Counted from the stretch's first letter, positions 44,746-55,212 are shown. The stretch is DNA of 64,000 nucleotides from Arenicellaceae bacterium (GCA_029246505.1 JAQWNC010000006.1:100337-164336); one strand, 5' to 3'. Notes: a model not told the origin generated them from the letters alone. Numbers and translations are program-made.

Positions 44746-45753
44746 TCAAGCAAGCAAAGGCGTGGGGTCACGCCAAGTTGGACATAGTGTATCTAGGATG
44801 GATCTGGGCTCCTCAAGAATCGGGGCATCAACCGCATTTGCCAACATACTTATAACTAAAGGGAGGTGTTGCAAATAGTGTTCACGCTTATCTCGCTGAG
44901 CCAGACGAACAAATACACCTGCGACCCTACTATGGCGTTGACCGGCCAAACTAACGAAGGATTCGATAAACTCAGCATTAATTTTTATACCCATTTGTGC
45001 AGCATAATATTGCTGCATGGAATCCTTTAAGGCCCTACTGACCGGTCGCCTCGCATCTTCCAACAGAGATGCTAAATCATACATACGTGGACCGCGAGCA
45101 GCATCCTGAAAATCGATCACACCGCAGCGCGAAACTCCCTGCTGATTCTTACGCAGCATTAGGTTGTCCACATGGTAGTCCCTCAAAACAAGAGTAGTAT
45201 CTTCAGAAACACGAGATAACACAGCAAGCCAAGCCTTCTTATATGCCGCGCGGGTATTGGAACTAACCGTTTGACCGCTTAGTTTAGGAACGTACCAATC
45301 CAACATTAAGCATGCGGCCTCGGCCATTTGATCAGGCAAATAATCCGGATAATCTTTTGGGATCTCTTTTACCTGTATGTGCAAACAAACCAGAGTATCT
45401 ATAGCCATTCGGTAAAGATCATCGGTAATGCTGTCATGAAGGTCACCTGATTGATTCAATAGCGAAGTAAACGTATCACTACCAAAGTCTTCAATGACGG
45501 CATAGCCTGTGACTTCGTCAAATTCATAAATAGCGGGAACACCGAGGCCGAGATCAGACAAAAAGTCCGCCACTTTGACAAACTGCGCCAGGCTCTCCAG
45601 ACCTGGTGGACAATCCATAAGCAGTGATGGCTGCTCTGCCCCTATCAATCTATAGTAGCGGCGATTTGACGCATCCTGATGCAAAGCGTGCATTGAGGCC
45701 AAACTATCCATTCGTGCAAGAAAATCTTGCGCGCCTTTTTCACGATCAACCAT
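44746..45753 (-). CDS. Aminoglycoside phosphotransferase-fold kinase, AmgK-like
   Basis: 335 residues of the APH kinase family: N-terminal nucleotide lobe (HALHQDASNRRYYRLIG), YAVIEDFGSDTFTSLL hinge, catalytic loop LRDYHVDNLMLR and metal loop GVIDFQDAARGPRMYDLASL. This matches the cell-wall sugar kinase AmgK (anomeric N-acetylmuramate/N-acetylglucosamine kinase of peptidoglycan recycling). The MurU nucleotidyltransferase gene that usually accompanies it is not adjacent, so the assignment to recycling is moderate. Confidence 0.8.
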   Translation of the reverse strand: MVDREKGAQDFLARMDSLASMHALHQDASNRRYYRLIGAEQPSLLMDCPPGLESLAQFVKVADFLSDLGLGVPAIYEFDEVTGYAVIEDFGSDTFTSLLNQSGDLHDSITDDLYRMAIDTLVCLHIQVKEIPKDYPDYLPDQMAEAACLMLDWYVPKLSGQTVSSNTRAAYKKAWLAVLSRVSEDTTLVLRDYHVDNLMLRKNQQGVSRCGVIDFQDAARGPRMYDLASLLEDARRPVSRALKDSMQQYYAAQMGIKINAEFIESFVSLAGQRHSRVAGVFVRLAQRDKREHYLQHLPLVISMLANAVDAPILEEPRSILDTLCPTWRDPTPLLA

Positions 45754-46396
45754 AAACTAACCCATGAGATAAGCTGATAACCACTTAACGAATATAACCG
45801 TTTAAGTATTTAGTGATTATGATAAACCATATCCTAATTGATCTTGACTAGATATTTTCCCGTGCGATAGGCAATTAGTACCAATCGATTACATTTATTA
45901 TTACTCTAAGGTAAAATAGACGTCCATAAGAATATATTTTCAAACTACCGACTTTATTCGTTAGCTTGCATAGATATAGTCAAGGCTGACTTATTGCATC
46001 TCTGGGGTCAGGTAACGTGATAGACAAGTATATATTCAATATTGCATTTCGTAAGTGGAAGTAATTAGAGCAGTCTTTTAAAGGAAATGACAATGCGTTA
46101 CACCAAGAGGCAATGCAGTAATTACGTACTCGATATATAAAACCAAATTTTACACCGCCAAGCGGTGCTAGGAAAGAATACCGCACTGTTCGTTTTGTAG
46201 AAAGGTTAGAACTCATAGAATCAATCTCGGCGGATACTGGACTTACCCGGTGCATTTAGAGGTTCACTAATCCGTGGCATAAAATATTCAACCTTTGAAA
46301 TTCTGATTCGATCTTGCACACTGGACCCAGTATCCAAATTTGAAGCTATTTTTAGTAACCAAAATAGTCGCAAAAAACTTAGACTATTAATCTTGT
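45754..46396. other. Intergenic region of about 640 bp with a short hairpin
   Basis: No gene I can support. CACCGC (46153-46158) and GCGGTG (46162-46167) form a compact hairpin with a three-base loop, about 230 bp past the end of the HIT gene and with only a weak T-rich stretch on that side. A 17-codon frame with AAAGGA starts at 46086. A 91-codon minus-strand frame here has an implausible composition. Confidence 0.4.
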
Positions 46397-46813
46397 TCAA
46401 CTCATACACTGAATAATCTTATCTGCTAATAGCGCCAAGTCCCCAGCTTGATTTTCTTCGGCAGAGTGCTTACCGAAATCATGGACGGAGCCGGGAACCA
46501 CATGAAAGTGTACGTGATCGACGGTTTGCCCAGCGGCTATCCCGTTCAACTGCATAACCACAATCCCGTCTGCTTTCATCGCAAGCTTAACTGCGACGCC
46601 CACGCGTTGAACGGCGCGGATGAGGTGTGTACAAGCAGTATCTGAAAGATCGAATAGCGTTCTAGCAGGCTCCTTTGGGATTACTAAAGTGTGCCCTGTG
46701 GCCTGTGGCATAATATCCATGAAAGCCAAGGTATACTCATCTTCATACACCTTATGACTAAGAATTTCACCGCGTAATATCTTGGCAAATATATTTTCTG
46801 AGTCGTAACTCAC
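46397..46813 (-). CDS. HIT family nucleotide-binding protein
   Basis: 138-residue histidine-triad hydrolase/transferase of the HinT-like branch. The N-terminus has IFAKILRGEILSHKVYEDEY, the core HTLVIPKEPARTLFDL, and the active site VDHVHFHVVPG (HxHxHxx). It acts on nucleoside phosphoramidates in the cytoplasm. It starts with GTG 46813, which overlaps the ettA stop by one base (TAGTG), so its translation is coupled to ettA. Confidence 0.92.
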   Translation of the reverse strand: MSYDSENIFAKILRGEILSHKVYEDEYTLAFMDIMPQATGHTLVIPKEPARTLFDLSDTACTHLIRAVQRVGVAVKLAMKADGIVVMQLNGIAAGQTVDHVHFHVVPGSVHDFGKHSAEENQAGDLALLADKIIQCMS

Positions 46814-48474
46814 TAGCCTAACTTCCGATACTGCATACGGCTTGGTTCAGCTTGCTCACCTTTACGGTACTTTAAGTCTTCGTGGTAATCCGTAAAGTTT
46901 CCTTCATAAAACACCACCTCGCTATTTCCCTCGAAAGCTAATACATGGCTGGCAACTCTGTCAAGAAACCATCGATCATGTGAAATCACCATAACAGTGC
47001 CTGGAAACGCTAATATAGCTTCCTCTAATGCCCTCAATGTCTCCACGTCAAGATCGTTCGAAGGCTCATCGAGTAGCAATACATTGGCTCCTTGTTTTAG
47101 TGTGTTTGCCAAATGTAAGCGACCGCGCTCACCGCCGGATAATTGCCCGACAAGCTTCTGTTGATCTGACCCCTTAAAATTAAACCGACCAACATAAGCC
47201 CGTGAATTTATTTGATAAGCACCGACTTCAATTAAATCACTACTACCGGATACGGCCTCCCATACTGTCTTATCATTTGGAAGCTTTTCTCGCTCTTGCT
47301 CTACGTAGGCAACTTGAACAGTTTCACCAATAGTCACAGTGCCTTCGTCTGGAGTTTCTTCACCCGCAATCATACGAAACAAAGTCGATTTACCAGCGCC
47401 GTTACCTCCAATAATTCCGATAATTCCACCTGCTGGAACCGAGAAACTCAAGTTATTGAACAGCACCTGTCCACCAAACGCCTTGCTAGCCGAGCGAAAA
47501 TCGATGACCTGATTTCCAAGTCGCTCACCCGGCGGTATATAAATTTCATTAGTTTCGTTGCGCTGCTGGTAATCTTTGGAATTTAGCTCATCAAATCGCG
47601 CGAGTCTGGCTTTGCTTTTTGATTGGCGGCCTTTTGGATTAGTTCGCACCCATTCAAGTTCTTGCTGAACAGCTTTTAATCTAGACGTTTCCAATTTATC
47701 TTCATGTTCCAGACGCTTTGCACGCTGTTCCAACCAACTTGAATAATTACCCTCAAACGGAATTCCTCGACCACGGTCTAGCTCTAATATCCAGCCAGCA
47801 ACGTTGTCCAGAAAATAACGGTCATGCGTCACAGCAACCACGGTACCTTCAAATCCCTTTAAGAACCGTTCAAGCCAAAATACAGATTCAGCATCCAAAT
47901 GGTTTGTCGGCTCATCAAGTAGTAACATATCCGGCTTGGATAGCAGCAATCGACACAAGGCAACCCGACGCTTTTCTCCTCCAGACAGTGTATCAATCGA
48001 GGCATCCCAAGGCGGTAACCGCAACGCATCCGCTGCTCGCTCTAAAGCGTTAGGAATATTATGTGCATCCCACGCCTGAACAATTCCTTCTAGTTCGCCC
48101 TGTTTTTTTGCCAACGCATCGAAGTCGGCGTCTGGCTCAGCATAGGCCGCAAAGACGGCATCTAATTCGCGCAGCGCATTTAATGGTTCGCTTAAACCCT
48201 CTTCAACATTTCCACGAACATCTTTGCCGGCATTTAGCTCAGGTTCCTGTGGTAAATAACCAACATTAATATCTGACATCGCTCTGGCTTCACCAACAAT
48301 ATCGGTATCCAATCCCGCCATGATTCTTAACAAAGTAGATTTCCCCGATCCATTTAGACCAAGCACACCAATTTTGGCGCCTGGGAAAAAAGATAGTGAA
48401 ATATCTTTCAAAATCTCGCGCTTTGGCGGCACTATTTTACCTACGCCGTTCATTGTATATACGTATTGAGCCAT
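46813..48474 (-). CDS. ettA: Energy-dependent translational throttle protein EttA (ABC-F)
   Basis: 553 residues (E. coli EttA 555), a ribosome-binding ABC-F ATPase that gates the first elongation step according to ATP/ADP ratio. Two ABC domains: GLNGSGKSTLL with LSGGEKRRVALCRLLLSKP and LLLDEPTNHLD, then GGNGAGKSTLF with LSGGERGRLHLANTLKQ and LLLDEPSNDLD. The inter-domain linker with the arm motif EWVRTNPKGRQSKSKARLAR is characteristic of EttA. No membrane segments. Followed by the overlapping HIT gene. Confidence 0.96.
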   Translation of the reverse strand: MAQYVYTMNGVGKIVPPKREILKDISLSFFPGAKIGVLGLNGSGKSTLLRIMAGLDTDIVGEARAMSDINVGYLPQEPELNAGKDVRGNVEEGLSEPLNALRELDAVFAAYAEPDADFDALAKKQGELEGIVQAWDAHNIPNALERAADALRLPPWDASIDTLSGGEKRRVALCRLLLSKPDMLLLDEPTNHLDAESVFWLERFLKGFEGTVVAVTHDRYFLDNVAGWILELDRGRGIPFEGNYSSWLEQRAKRLEHEDKLETSRLKAVQQELEWVRTNPKGRQSKSKARLARFDELNSKDYQQRNETNEIYIPPGERLGNQVIDFRSASKAFGGQVLFNNLSFSVPAGGIIGIIGGNGAGKSTLFRMIAGEETPDEGTVTIGETVQVAYVEQEREKLPNDKTVWEAVSGSSDLIEVGAYQINSRAYVGRFNFKGSDQQKLVGQLSGGERGRLHLANTLKQGANVLLLDEPSNDLDVETLRALEEAILAFPGTVMVISHDRWFLDRVASHVLAFEGNSEVVFYEGNFTDYHEDLKYRKGEQAEPSRMQYRKLG

Positions 48475-48594
48475 TGGGACCTTCGCTACAGACCCTCTAT
48501 AGGGTCGATAAGTTAGAAATAATTCGGGAGAGAAACTCTATTAGTTGGAGTATAAAGTGTATAGGAATATTAGGTATCCATAGACAGACTAGAG

Positions 48595-49212
48595 CTACTC
48601 ATTTAATAAGTTCTCTTCAAGTAAAAACTCATGCACGTAGTTTGCAATTTCCGGCTGTGCATTTGCAGCAGGATGTATTCCATCACTTTGCATTTTGTTA
48701 GAGTCGAGTACGATATCTTCTATATACATATTTAGAAACGCTACCTGTTGTTCACGGGCTAACTCAGGAAATAAATTAGCAAAACCTTGCGTATATCTTG
48801 GACCGTAATTTGGAGGAATGCGAATTCCCGCCAGCACTACCTTAGCACCAGATTTTTTTGCCAAGCTAATCATTTTATCCAGGTTCTCACGTGTTTTTTC
48901 AAGCTGGTAGGCTCTAAGGCCATCATTACCCCCCAACTCTATAATAACCAGATCGGGCTCGTTCAATTCCAACAGAGCCGGTAACCGCGCAAGACCCGTT
49001 ACGGTATCTTCCCCACTCACACTGGCGTTCGCGACCTTGTGCTCAGCTACCAATAGATCCGCCAATTTAGCAACCCAACCTTCATCTTCTGTAATACCAT
49101 ACCCTGAACTTAGGCTATCGCCAAAAACTAGAATCTGTTTGGCATATGCGGGTGATACAGCTACGGTCAGCGCCAAAAAAAACACACTGAAATAGACAGT
49201 TACAAATTTCAT
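48595..49212 (-). CDS. tesA: Multifunctional acyl-CoA thioesterase I / arylesterase (GDSL hydrolase)
   Basis: 205 residues from ATG 49212 (a TTG at 49227 is in frame), close to E. coli TesA at 208. Signal peptide VYFSVFFLALTVAVSPAYA targets it to the periplasm. SGNH blocks: block I FGDSLSSGYG with the serine, block III GGNDGLR, block V DGIHPAANAQ with Asp-His. It is divergent from ybbA-ybbP over 72 bp, the same arrangement as in E. coli. Confidence 0.94.
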   Translation of the reverse strand: MKFVTVYFSVFFLALTVAVSPAYAKQILVFGDSLSSGYGITEDEGWVAKLADLLVAEHKVANASVSGEDTVTGLARLPALLELNEPDLVIIELGGNDGLRAYQLEKTRENLDKMISLAKKSGAKVVLAGIRIPPNYGPRYTQGFANLFPELAREQQVAFLNMYIEDIVLDSNKMQSDGIHPAANAQPEIANYVHEFLLEENLLNE

Positions 49213-49284
49213 ATTTTTATTACACAAGTTATTGATATCATCTCACCCTATACAACCCTCACTCAACCTACCAATTCTAGCCGT

Positions 49285-49950
49285 ATGATTACCGCAGATA
49301 ATGTCAGTAAAATTCTTCCTATAGCCACCGGTGAGCTCACTATTCTCAACCACGTTTCATTATCGGTCAACGATGGTGACAGCCTTGCAATTATTGGCCC
49401 ATCTGGCGCAGGGAAATCGACCCTACTCGGCTTGTTGGCTGGGCTCGACACACCCTCTACCGGAAGCATCACCTTGAGTGATTATTGTATAACGAATATG
49501 AACGAGGAACAGCGCGCTGAAATACGCGCTAAATTTGTCGGATTTGTTTTCCAGACATTTCAATTACTACCTGGATTATCGGCAATCGAAAACGTTTCAT
49601 TGCCACTAGAACTCACCGGCCGTAAGCGCGCCAGTGAAATGGCTAAAGAATACTTGAGCAAAGTTGGTTTAGCAGAACGTCTTTCTCATTACCCCAAACA
49701 AATGTCTGGGGGCGAACAACAACGCGTTGCTATTGCCCGAGCATTTGCCTGCGAGCCTAAAGTGCTATTCGCTGACGAACCGACCGGAAATCTAGATAGC
49801 AAAACAGGTGGGGAAATTTCTGATCTACTGTTCGAAATGAATAAAGAACAGCAAACCACTCTGGTTTTGGTAACTCACGAACACCGTTTAGCCGATCGCT
49901 GCGACTCGCGCTTGATGATTGATAGTGGAGAAGTGACCGAAAACTCATGA
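49285..49950 (+). CDS. ybbA: ABC transporter ATP-binding protein YbbA
   Basis: 221-residue MacB/LolD-type ATPase: Walker [14 protein letters not shown]-loop [18 protein letters not shown], signature [15 protein letters not shown], Walker [14 protein letters not shown]-loop LVTHEHRLA. It overlaps ybbP by 4 bp. YbbA-YbbP is proposed to work with TesA (divergent neighbour) in handling hydrophobic or lysolipid compounds in the envelope. Confidence 0.93.
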   Translation: MITADNVSKILPIATGELTILNHVSLSVNDGDSLAIIGPSGAGKSTLLGLLAGLDTPSTGSITLSDYCITNMNEEQRAEIRAKFVGFVFQTFQLLPGLSAIENVSLPLELTGRKRASEMAKEYLSKVGLAERLSHYPKQMSGGEQQRVAIARAFACEPKVLFADEPTGNLDSKTGGEISDLLFEMNKEQQTTLVLVTHEHRLADRCDSRLMIDSGEVTENS

Positions 49951-52460
49951 AACCCCGAAGCACTCTGATTACTGATGTAAAAACATCAATACGCATGCTG
50001 TGGCGAGACTGGCGCGGTGGACAGCTCAACTTGGTTTTTTCAGCTTTAGTCGTCGCGGTAGCGATTGTCGCTGCGGTTGCAACACTTGCAAACCGGATAG
50101 AACAAAGTCTTGAACGTGATTTGGGTACGTTTATTGCGTCGGACCTGCTCGTCCGTAGTGGCCAAAGTGTCAGACCTGAACTTATAGATATAGCAAACCA
50201 ACTTCAACTACAAACAGCCTTCGTCTCCGAGCTTCGCACTATTGCTTACGCAGGTGACAACAGTACGCTCATAGAACTCAAGGCAGTATCCGAAAACTAT
50301 CCTTTACGCGGTAAGCTTGAAATAGAAGACTTAATTACCGGTGAAGCGGTAGTCACAACGCGAACTCCAAACACCGGAACTGCGTGGATTGAATTACGGT
50401 TATTGTCTCTTCTAGACATTGATATTGGTGACCTGCTTGAAATTGGAGCTCTCCAATTAGAAATAACAGAAATTGTACGTCATGAACCCGATGCCGATAC
50501 CGGGTTTTCAATGTTCAATGGTCACGTGATGATTAATATCGCAGACCTATCGGCTACTGGTTTAATTCTGCCTGGAAGTCGTGTGAGTAATCGTTTTCTG
50601 GTCGCCGGTGAAACAAATCAAGTTGAGGGCTTTCAAACCTGGTTTGATACCAACGGAAGCATTCATGAGGAAGTAAGAACGCCCGCTAATTCGGAACACA
50701 GACTCAACCGAGCAGTTGATAGAGGTACGAACTTCCTTCTTCTTGCCGGTGCAATTGGAGTTATCCTAGCAAGTATCGCTCTAGCATTAGCGAGCCAGCA
50801 ATATGCGTCTCGGTTGACTGATCGTATCGCTTTAATGAAAGCATGGGGCCAATCGGCCAAATCAGTAAGAACCTGGTTATTGCTACAAATATCGATTCTA
50901 GGTGCTATAGCGTGTGTAATAGGACTAACCTTGGGATGGTTAATTCACTTCTCACTCGCCACTATCGCCGCTGAGTTGCTTTCGGTTTACTTACCTGAAC
51001 CTACCGTTCAACCCCTCATATTGGCATTGTTAACCGGCTTAATTAGTATCATTGGCTTTGCACTGCCTCCTTTATGGAACCTGCCCAAAATAGCTCCTTT
51101 ACGAGTGTTACGCCGCGATTTGCCTAGCGCGTTAGCATCCAATTCGATTCGAATAACTATTGGTATAGTAGTGATTGGGGCACTAGTTTTTTGGTACAGC
51201 AGTGCGATTTTCGCAGTTACTTTTCTAGGCGGCACACTCGCAGCGGCTATAATCTGCGGAACGGTATCAATTACGCTACTAGGCATAGGCCGTAAATTTA
51301 GCCATTGGAGCGGCAGCTATTGGCGCCTTGGGTTTAACAATTTGTGGCGTAGAAAGTCACATACCCTGCTGCAGCTAGTGGCATTTTCAATGACAATAAT
51401 GCTGTTAACTATTATTGTCGCACTGCAAACCAGTTTGATTCAGGACTGGAAAGAGCAGATCCCGGTAGATGCACCGAACTATTTCATTATGAATGTTGCA
51501 GAGCCCGATCTCGATACCGCAAAAGATTTATTAATTGAATACAACGGCTCCTCTGAAATTTCTTGGTACCCTATGGTTAGGGGACGGTTTTCCCACGTCA
51601 ATAATAAACGGCTAACGCCCGAAGAATTGGACGATATAGAAGATGGTGATCGCGAGATAAATTTTACCTGGTCAGCAGATCTACCTGATGGAAACACCAT
51701 AATTGATGGGAAGTGGTGGAACTCCAAAGCCGGAACTTTACAGGCGGGTTATGTATCGATAGAAGAAGAAATGGCCGGGGATCTAGGAGTAGGGCCTGGG
51801 GACACAATACAATTCAGTATTGGCGGGCTGCCCCTAACAGCGACCATCGCGAGTATACGTGTGGTTAACTGGGACAATATGACTCCAAATTTTTTCTATA
51901 TTTTTTCTCCCGGTACACTCGACGAATACCCATCTACTTGGATTAGCGGTGTCCATTTGCCCGATGACCGTGGTGAATTTGCCAATGCCATGGCTCGTCA
52001 ACTACCCACAGCCGTTACCATTCAAATCGACGAGATCCTAAATCGAATTCGAGGGCTCATAGAACGACTATCTAGCGGACTGGAACTGATGGTGTGGATG
52101 ATTCTGGCATGTGGGCTACTTGTTTTGTTTGCCACGATCGGCAGTTCACTAGATCAGCGCAAACATGAGTCGGCCATATTACGTACGCTTGGCAGTTCAC
52201 GCACGCTTATTATCGGATCTCTTTCAGTGGAGTTTTTAAGTCTGGGAATTCTGTCAGCTGTGACCGGCATAGTGTGTGCTGAAGGCGTTATTGCTGTACT
52301 ACAGGTTCAGGCTTTTGAGTTAGACGCACGTCTTCATCCTGAATTGTGGCCTGCGGCCTTAATCGTAGGCGCCGGGATAATCGGGCTGTTAGGTATTGCG
52401 CGCAGCTTACCGGTAGTTACCACACCTCCACTACAATCTCTTAGAGATGTCTCTGCCTAA
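49947..52460 (+). CDS. ybbP: ABC transporter permease YbbP (FtsX-type)
   Basis: 837-residue type VII permease with ten membrane segments and two FtsX-like domains separated by soluble periplasmic regions. N-terminal segment VFSALVVAVAIVAAVATLAN, duplicated cores GAIGVILASIALALASQQYA and LMVWMILACGLLVLFATIGS, each followed by amphipathic R-x-D/E-x-ALM/LRTLG-type motifs (RLTDRIALMKAWGQSAKSVR; RKHESAILRTLGSSR). Length matches E. coli YbbP (804) plus an expanded middle. Mechanotransmission-type extraction from the inner membrane is likely. Confidence 0.92.
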   Translation: MKPRSTLITDVKTSIRMLWRDWRGGQLNLVFSALVVAVAIVAAVATLANRIEQSLERDLGTFIASDLLVRSGQSVRPELIDIANQLQLQTAFVSELRTIAYAGDNSTLIELKAVSENYPLRGKLEIEDLITGEAVVTTRTPNTGTAWIELRLLSLLDIDIGDLLEIGALQLEITEIVRHEPDADTGFSMFNGHVMINIADLSATGLILPGSRVSNRFLVAGETNQVEGFQTWFDTNGSIHEEVRTPANSEHRLNRAVDRGTNFLLLAGAIGVILASIALALASQQYASRLTDRIALMKAWGQSAKSVRTWLLLQISILGAIACVIGLTLGWLIHFSLATIAAELLSVYLPEPTVQPLILALLTGLISIIGFALPPLWNLPKIAPLRVLRRDLPSALASNSIRITIGIVVIGALVFWYSSAIFAVTFLGGTLAAAIICGTVSITLLGIGRKFSHWSGSYWRLGFNNLWRRKSHTLLQLVAFSMTIMLLTIIVALQTSLIQDWKEQIPVDAPNYFIMNVAEPDLDTAKDLLIEYNGSSEISWYPMVRGRFSHVNNKRLTPEELDDIEDGDREINFTWSADLPDGNTIIDGKWWNSKAGTLQAGYVSIEEEMAGDLGVGPGDTIQFSIGGLPLTATIASIRVVNWDNMTPNFFYIFSPGTLDEYPSTWISGVHLPDDRGEFANAMARQLPTAVTIQIDEILNRIRGLIERLSSGLELMVWMILACGLLVLFATIGSSLDQRKHESAILRTLGSSRTLIIGSLSVEFLSLGILSAVTGIVCAEGVIAVLQVQAFELDARLHPELWPAALIVGAGIIGLLGIARSLPVVTTPPLQSLRDVSA

Positions 52461-52511
52461 AATCGTATGTAACCCTGACCCGCGGTGATCAGTTGTCTAT
52501 ACAGGTGGGAA

Positions 52512-53291
52512 CTATCCGCGAAATTGATCTTTTAATTCACGCGTGCGAGCAAAAACATCGACTACGGACCCTTCTAGCCCGATTGTTTTTTGCAAATTTT
52601 CGCTATCGGGCCGCAAGAAAGGGTTAGTTGCTCTCTCATCACCTAACCTAGAAGGAACCGTTGGAAGATTTTTGTATCGTTGCTGATCGATCCAATCCAT
52701 TCGTTGTTGCAATCGCTGATTATCCGGTTCAACCGTTATCGCAAAACGAGCATTTGCCTGTGTGTACTCGTGAGCACAATAGATCAAAGTATTGTCATTC
52801 CATCGCATTATTTTTTGCAAGGAATTCCACATTTGAGCTGGTGTACCTTCAAATAATCGCCCACAACCCAAGGCAAATAAAGTATCTCCAACAAACGCGA
52901 TATGCTCCTCGGCAAAATGATAAACAATATGCCCACGCGTATGACCTGGGGTGTCATACACAGTCGCTGTAAATCGACCGAACTGAAAGTTATCGCCATC
53001 ACTAAGTTGCACGTCTATGCCCGGTATTCGGGCGGCATCAGCACGTGGCCCAATTATTTCGCATCCAGTCTGTCGTTTTAATTGTTGGTTACCCCCAGCA
53101 TGATCGGCATGGTGGTGCGTATTCAAAATATGGCTTAATTGCCAATTCTGCTTAACTAATTGACGATTAATTTCGTCGCCATCCGGGGTATCAATTGTCG
53201 CGGTTAATCCGGTTTCAAGATCATGAATCAAATATCCATAGTTGTCCGATAGGCAAGGAAACATATGCACAATAAGCGAATTTTCAACCAT
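52512..53291 (-). CDS. gloB: Hydroxyacylglutathione hydrolase (glyoxalase II)
   Basis: 259-residue metallo-beta-lactamase-fold enzyme hydrolysing S-D-lactoylglutathione to D-lactate and glutathione. Metal site THHHADHAGGN, then VYDTPGHTRGHIVYHF, VGDTLFALGCGRLFEGTPAQ, YCAHEYTQANARFA, and the C-terminal glutathione-binding tail region with NPFLRPDSENL. Length is typical. No operon partner; gloA is not in the window. Confidence 0.95.
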   Translation of the reverse strand: MVENSLIVHMFPCLSDNYGYLIHDLETGLTATIDTPDGDEINRQLVKQNWQLSHILNTHHHADHAGGNQQLKRQTGCEIIGPRADAARIPGIDVQLSDGDNFQFGRFTATVYDTPGHTRGHIVYHFAEEHIAFVGDTLFALGCGRLFEGTPAQMWNSLQKIMRWNDNTLIYCAHEYTQANARFAITVEPDNQRLQQRMDWIDQQRYKNLPTVPSRLGDERATNPFLRPDSENLQKTIGLEGSVVDVFARTRELKDQFRG

Positions 53292-53419
53292 GAGAGAACC
53301 TGTTTGTCTGACCGGGATGTAAGCATATCGGCGAATTTAAGATATTGGAAATTAAAACAATAGTAACGACAATGCGGAAGTACTACCGACATTTTAACAA
53401 TACTTAAATAGCCAAACGA

Positions 53420-54793
53420 CTATCGGCAATGTGTGTTGAACGCATTTTCATCATTATTCTGCCAAGTGGCACACCGCTTGGCTTGCAACCCGCCAAATTT
53501 ACGAATCCAGGGTTCGCTTAGCCCCAATCCATGCACAGCCACCTCTGCATCACCTTGTAACTCAAAGCTATCGTAAAGAACATAAAACCACGTCTTATCA
53601 TTACTTACCGTTTCGAGAACATGTGCTTTAGAAATAGCCAAGTCATTTCCACTCACAAAATTATTAGCGGCAACCAAGCTATTAAAACTGCCCAACTGCG
53701 CGGTAAAGCCAGCTGTGGGCTGCCCAAATAGCCAAGTATTTCCATCACCCGAAATTGCTAATTCCAATCCTTTGTTAGCTGATATATCACTCCCCATTGC
53801 AGATGGAGCAGACTCAACAACACCTGCATCGCTAGAAGACGCTGCCGTGTTAATGTATTGATCAAGCACAGCATTATTCGCAACAGCTATTATTTGAATA
53901 TCACCTATTGCAATGTCTACTGGGGTTTCCTGTATAACTTCGGCGCCTACATCTAACTCTATATGATCTGCGATCAGATTTTGATCTGAAAGCAGAGCTG
54001 AGTTTATCCCCAAATCATGGTCCGAACCCTGATCCGCGAGCTCAACTGGTGTTGCCCTATCTGGTACAAAAGTAATTCTAAAAGCTGCTGGTAACAATAT
54101 TACTCCTGCCTCTCTTTGCCCGTTGTCTACGGCCTCTCGTGCTTCATCCATCGGTTCAAATAGTGTGTTCGACAAAGGGTTATCTACGATCTGATCAAAT
54201 CGACTCGCAGATTTGTCAGTAGGATCTGCGAATACTGTTGTCAAATTGTTAATCCCTGGGATCAACTCTTCAGCCGTTGTACCGCCAGCTGCTGCTCTAG
54301 CAATAACTAACCCAGCGGTGCCTTGAACTACCTCACTATTGCTTACCGCGACTGTATTCCCATACTGAACACCACTTGCGGTGGGCTCTGCATCATCTGC
54401 AGTAGAAAATTGAGGCGCAGAGCGGGTATCACTTTGGCGATCTAATAGTATCCCCAAAGTGGTTATCCCAAAAAACAAAATAAGGGTCCAGGAAACGGCG
54501 TACAACACAAAAGTGCTCGCTGTAAAGCCTCTAAAATGATTAAAATTCCAGCGCGTTATCCCGCATGATGTACAGCGATATTTATCAAACAGTAGCACTA
54601 CTTGAATCAAACGTTCCAAACCGGCGTGCCATACCTTACACACCTGTCCCTCCTGGCAGGTGTGGCATATCAGAGTATCGTAGACATCCCCCACAGCATT
54701 ACCTGGCTCAGATAAGCATTCGGATAAACCCTCCAAATAGTCGTCGTCACCCCAAGCTCGCTGGCGATGAACACCTTTATTCCCTATGCGCAT
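53420..54793 (-). CDS. Zinc-ribbon / single-pass membrane / SPOR-domain protein
   Basis: 457 residues, AAGGATAAGG upstream of ATG 54793. The N-terminus carries two CxxC knuckles, CHTC (43-46) and CTSC (74-77), spaced like a zinc ribbon. A membrane helix follows (about 95-117, LYAVSWTLILFFGITTLGIL), then about 250 residues of acidic, disordered periplasmic linker. The C-terminal 80 residues match a DamX-type SPOR domain: FTAQLGSFNSLVAANNFVSG, then ETVSNDKTWFYVLYDSF and LSEPWIRKFGGLQ. SPOR domains bind denuded septal peptidoglycan, so it probably localises to the division site. The family as a whole is not one I recognise. Confidence 0.75.
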   Translation of the reverse strand: MRIGNKGVHRQRAWGDDDYLEGLSECLSEPGNAVGDVYDTLICHTCQEGQVCKVWHAGLERLIQVVLLFDKYRCTSCGITRWNFNHFRGFTASTFVLYAVSWTLILFFGITTLGILLDRQSDTRSAPQFSTADDAEPTASGVQYGNTVAVSNSEVVQGTAGLVIARAAAGGTTAEELIPGINNLTTVFADPTDKSASRFDQIVDNPLSNTLFEPMDEAREAVDNGQREAGVILLPAAFRITFVPDRATPVELADQGSDHDLGINSALLSDQNLIADHIELDVGAEVIQETPVDIAIGDIQIIAVANNAVLDQYINTAASSSDAGVVESAPSAMGSDISANKGLELAISGDGNTWLFGQPTAGFTAQLGSFNSLVAANNFVSGNDLAISKAHVLETVSNDKTWFYVLYDSFELQGDAEVAVHGLGLSEPWIRKFGGLQAKRCATWQNNDENAFNTHCR

Positions 54794-55212
54794 TACCTTA
54801 TCCTTACATCAGCTTCCCAACTTACGTCCAGCCACGTTGGCGAGAATGATTGAATGCAGATAATTATACATCTATTTCAGATACTTACAAATATTTTGCT
54901 CTGTTAATAATGTCTTGCTTCCATGCTCCTCAACTATGAAATATTATTTTATATAACCCATTAGAAGGTCATATTTATTAATACCCTTCCCAAAAGACTA
55001 TACGGCTAGTCCGCAAAATATTAATACCAAGATGCGAAATTCTCAACGGTATTTGAAATCACCAGATCAACAACCTGGCAAAGTTTCGTCCACTATCGAA
55101 GCTGTCTAGTTTCAGCTTCCCAGCGAATCGGGAAACTCTTGGATAGCATGTATCGAACACCGAAATTAACTAAAAAATAGAAAATAATGCCGAAGTCTTC
55201 AATGCTACAGCT
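54794..55212. other. Intergenic region of about 420 bp
   Basis: AT-rich, no coding frame supported. GAAGCTG (55098-55104) and CAGCTTC (55113-55119) form a small hairpin next to TTCCC/GGGAA repeats, about 95-115 bp beyond the end of the metallo-hydrolase gene. No T tract, so termination is unsupported. Confidence 0.3.

Noticed and set aside
45980..46255. 91-codon leftward frame in the 45.8-46.4 kb gap
   Set aside because: No Shine-Dalgarno, no recognisable pattern, composition unlike neighbouring proteins; nearby GGGGTCAGG looked like a possible mobile-element trace but no second end was found.
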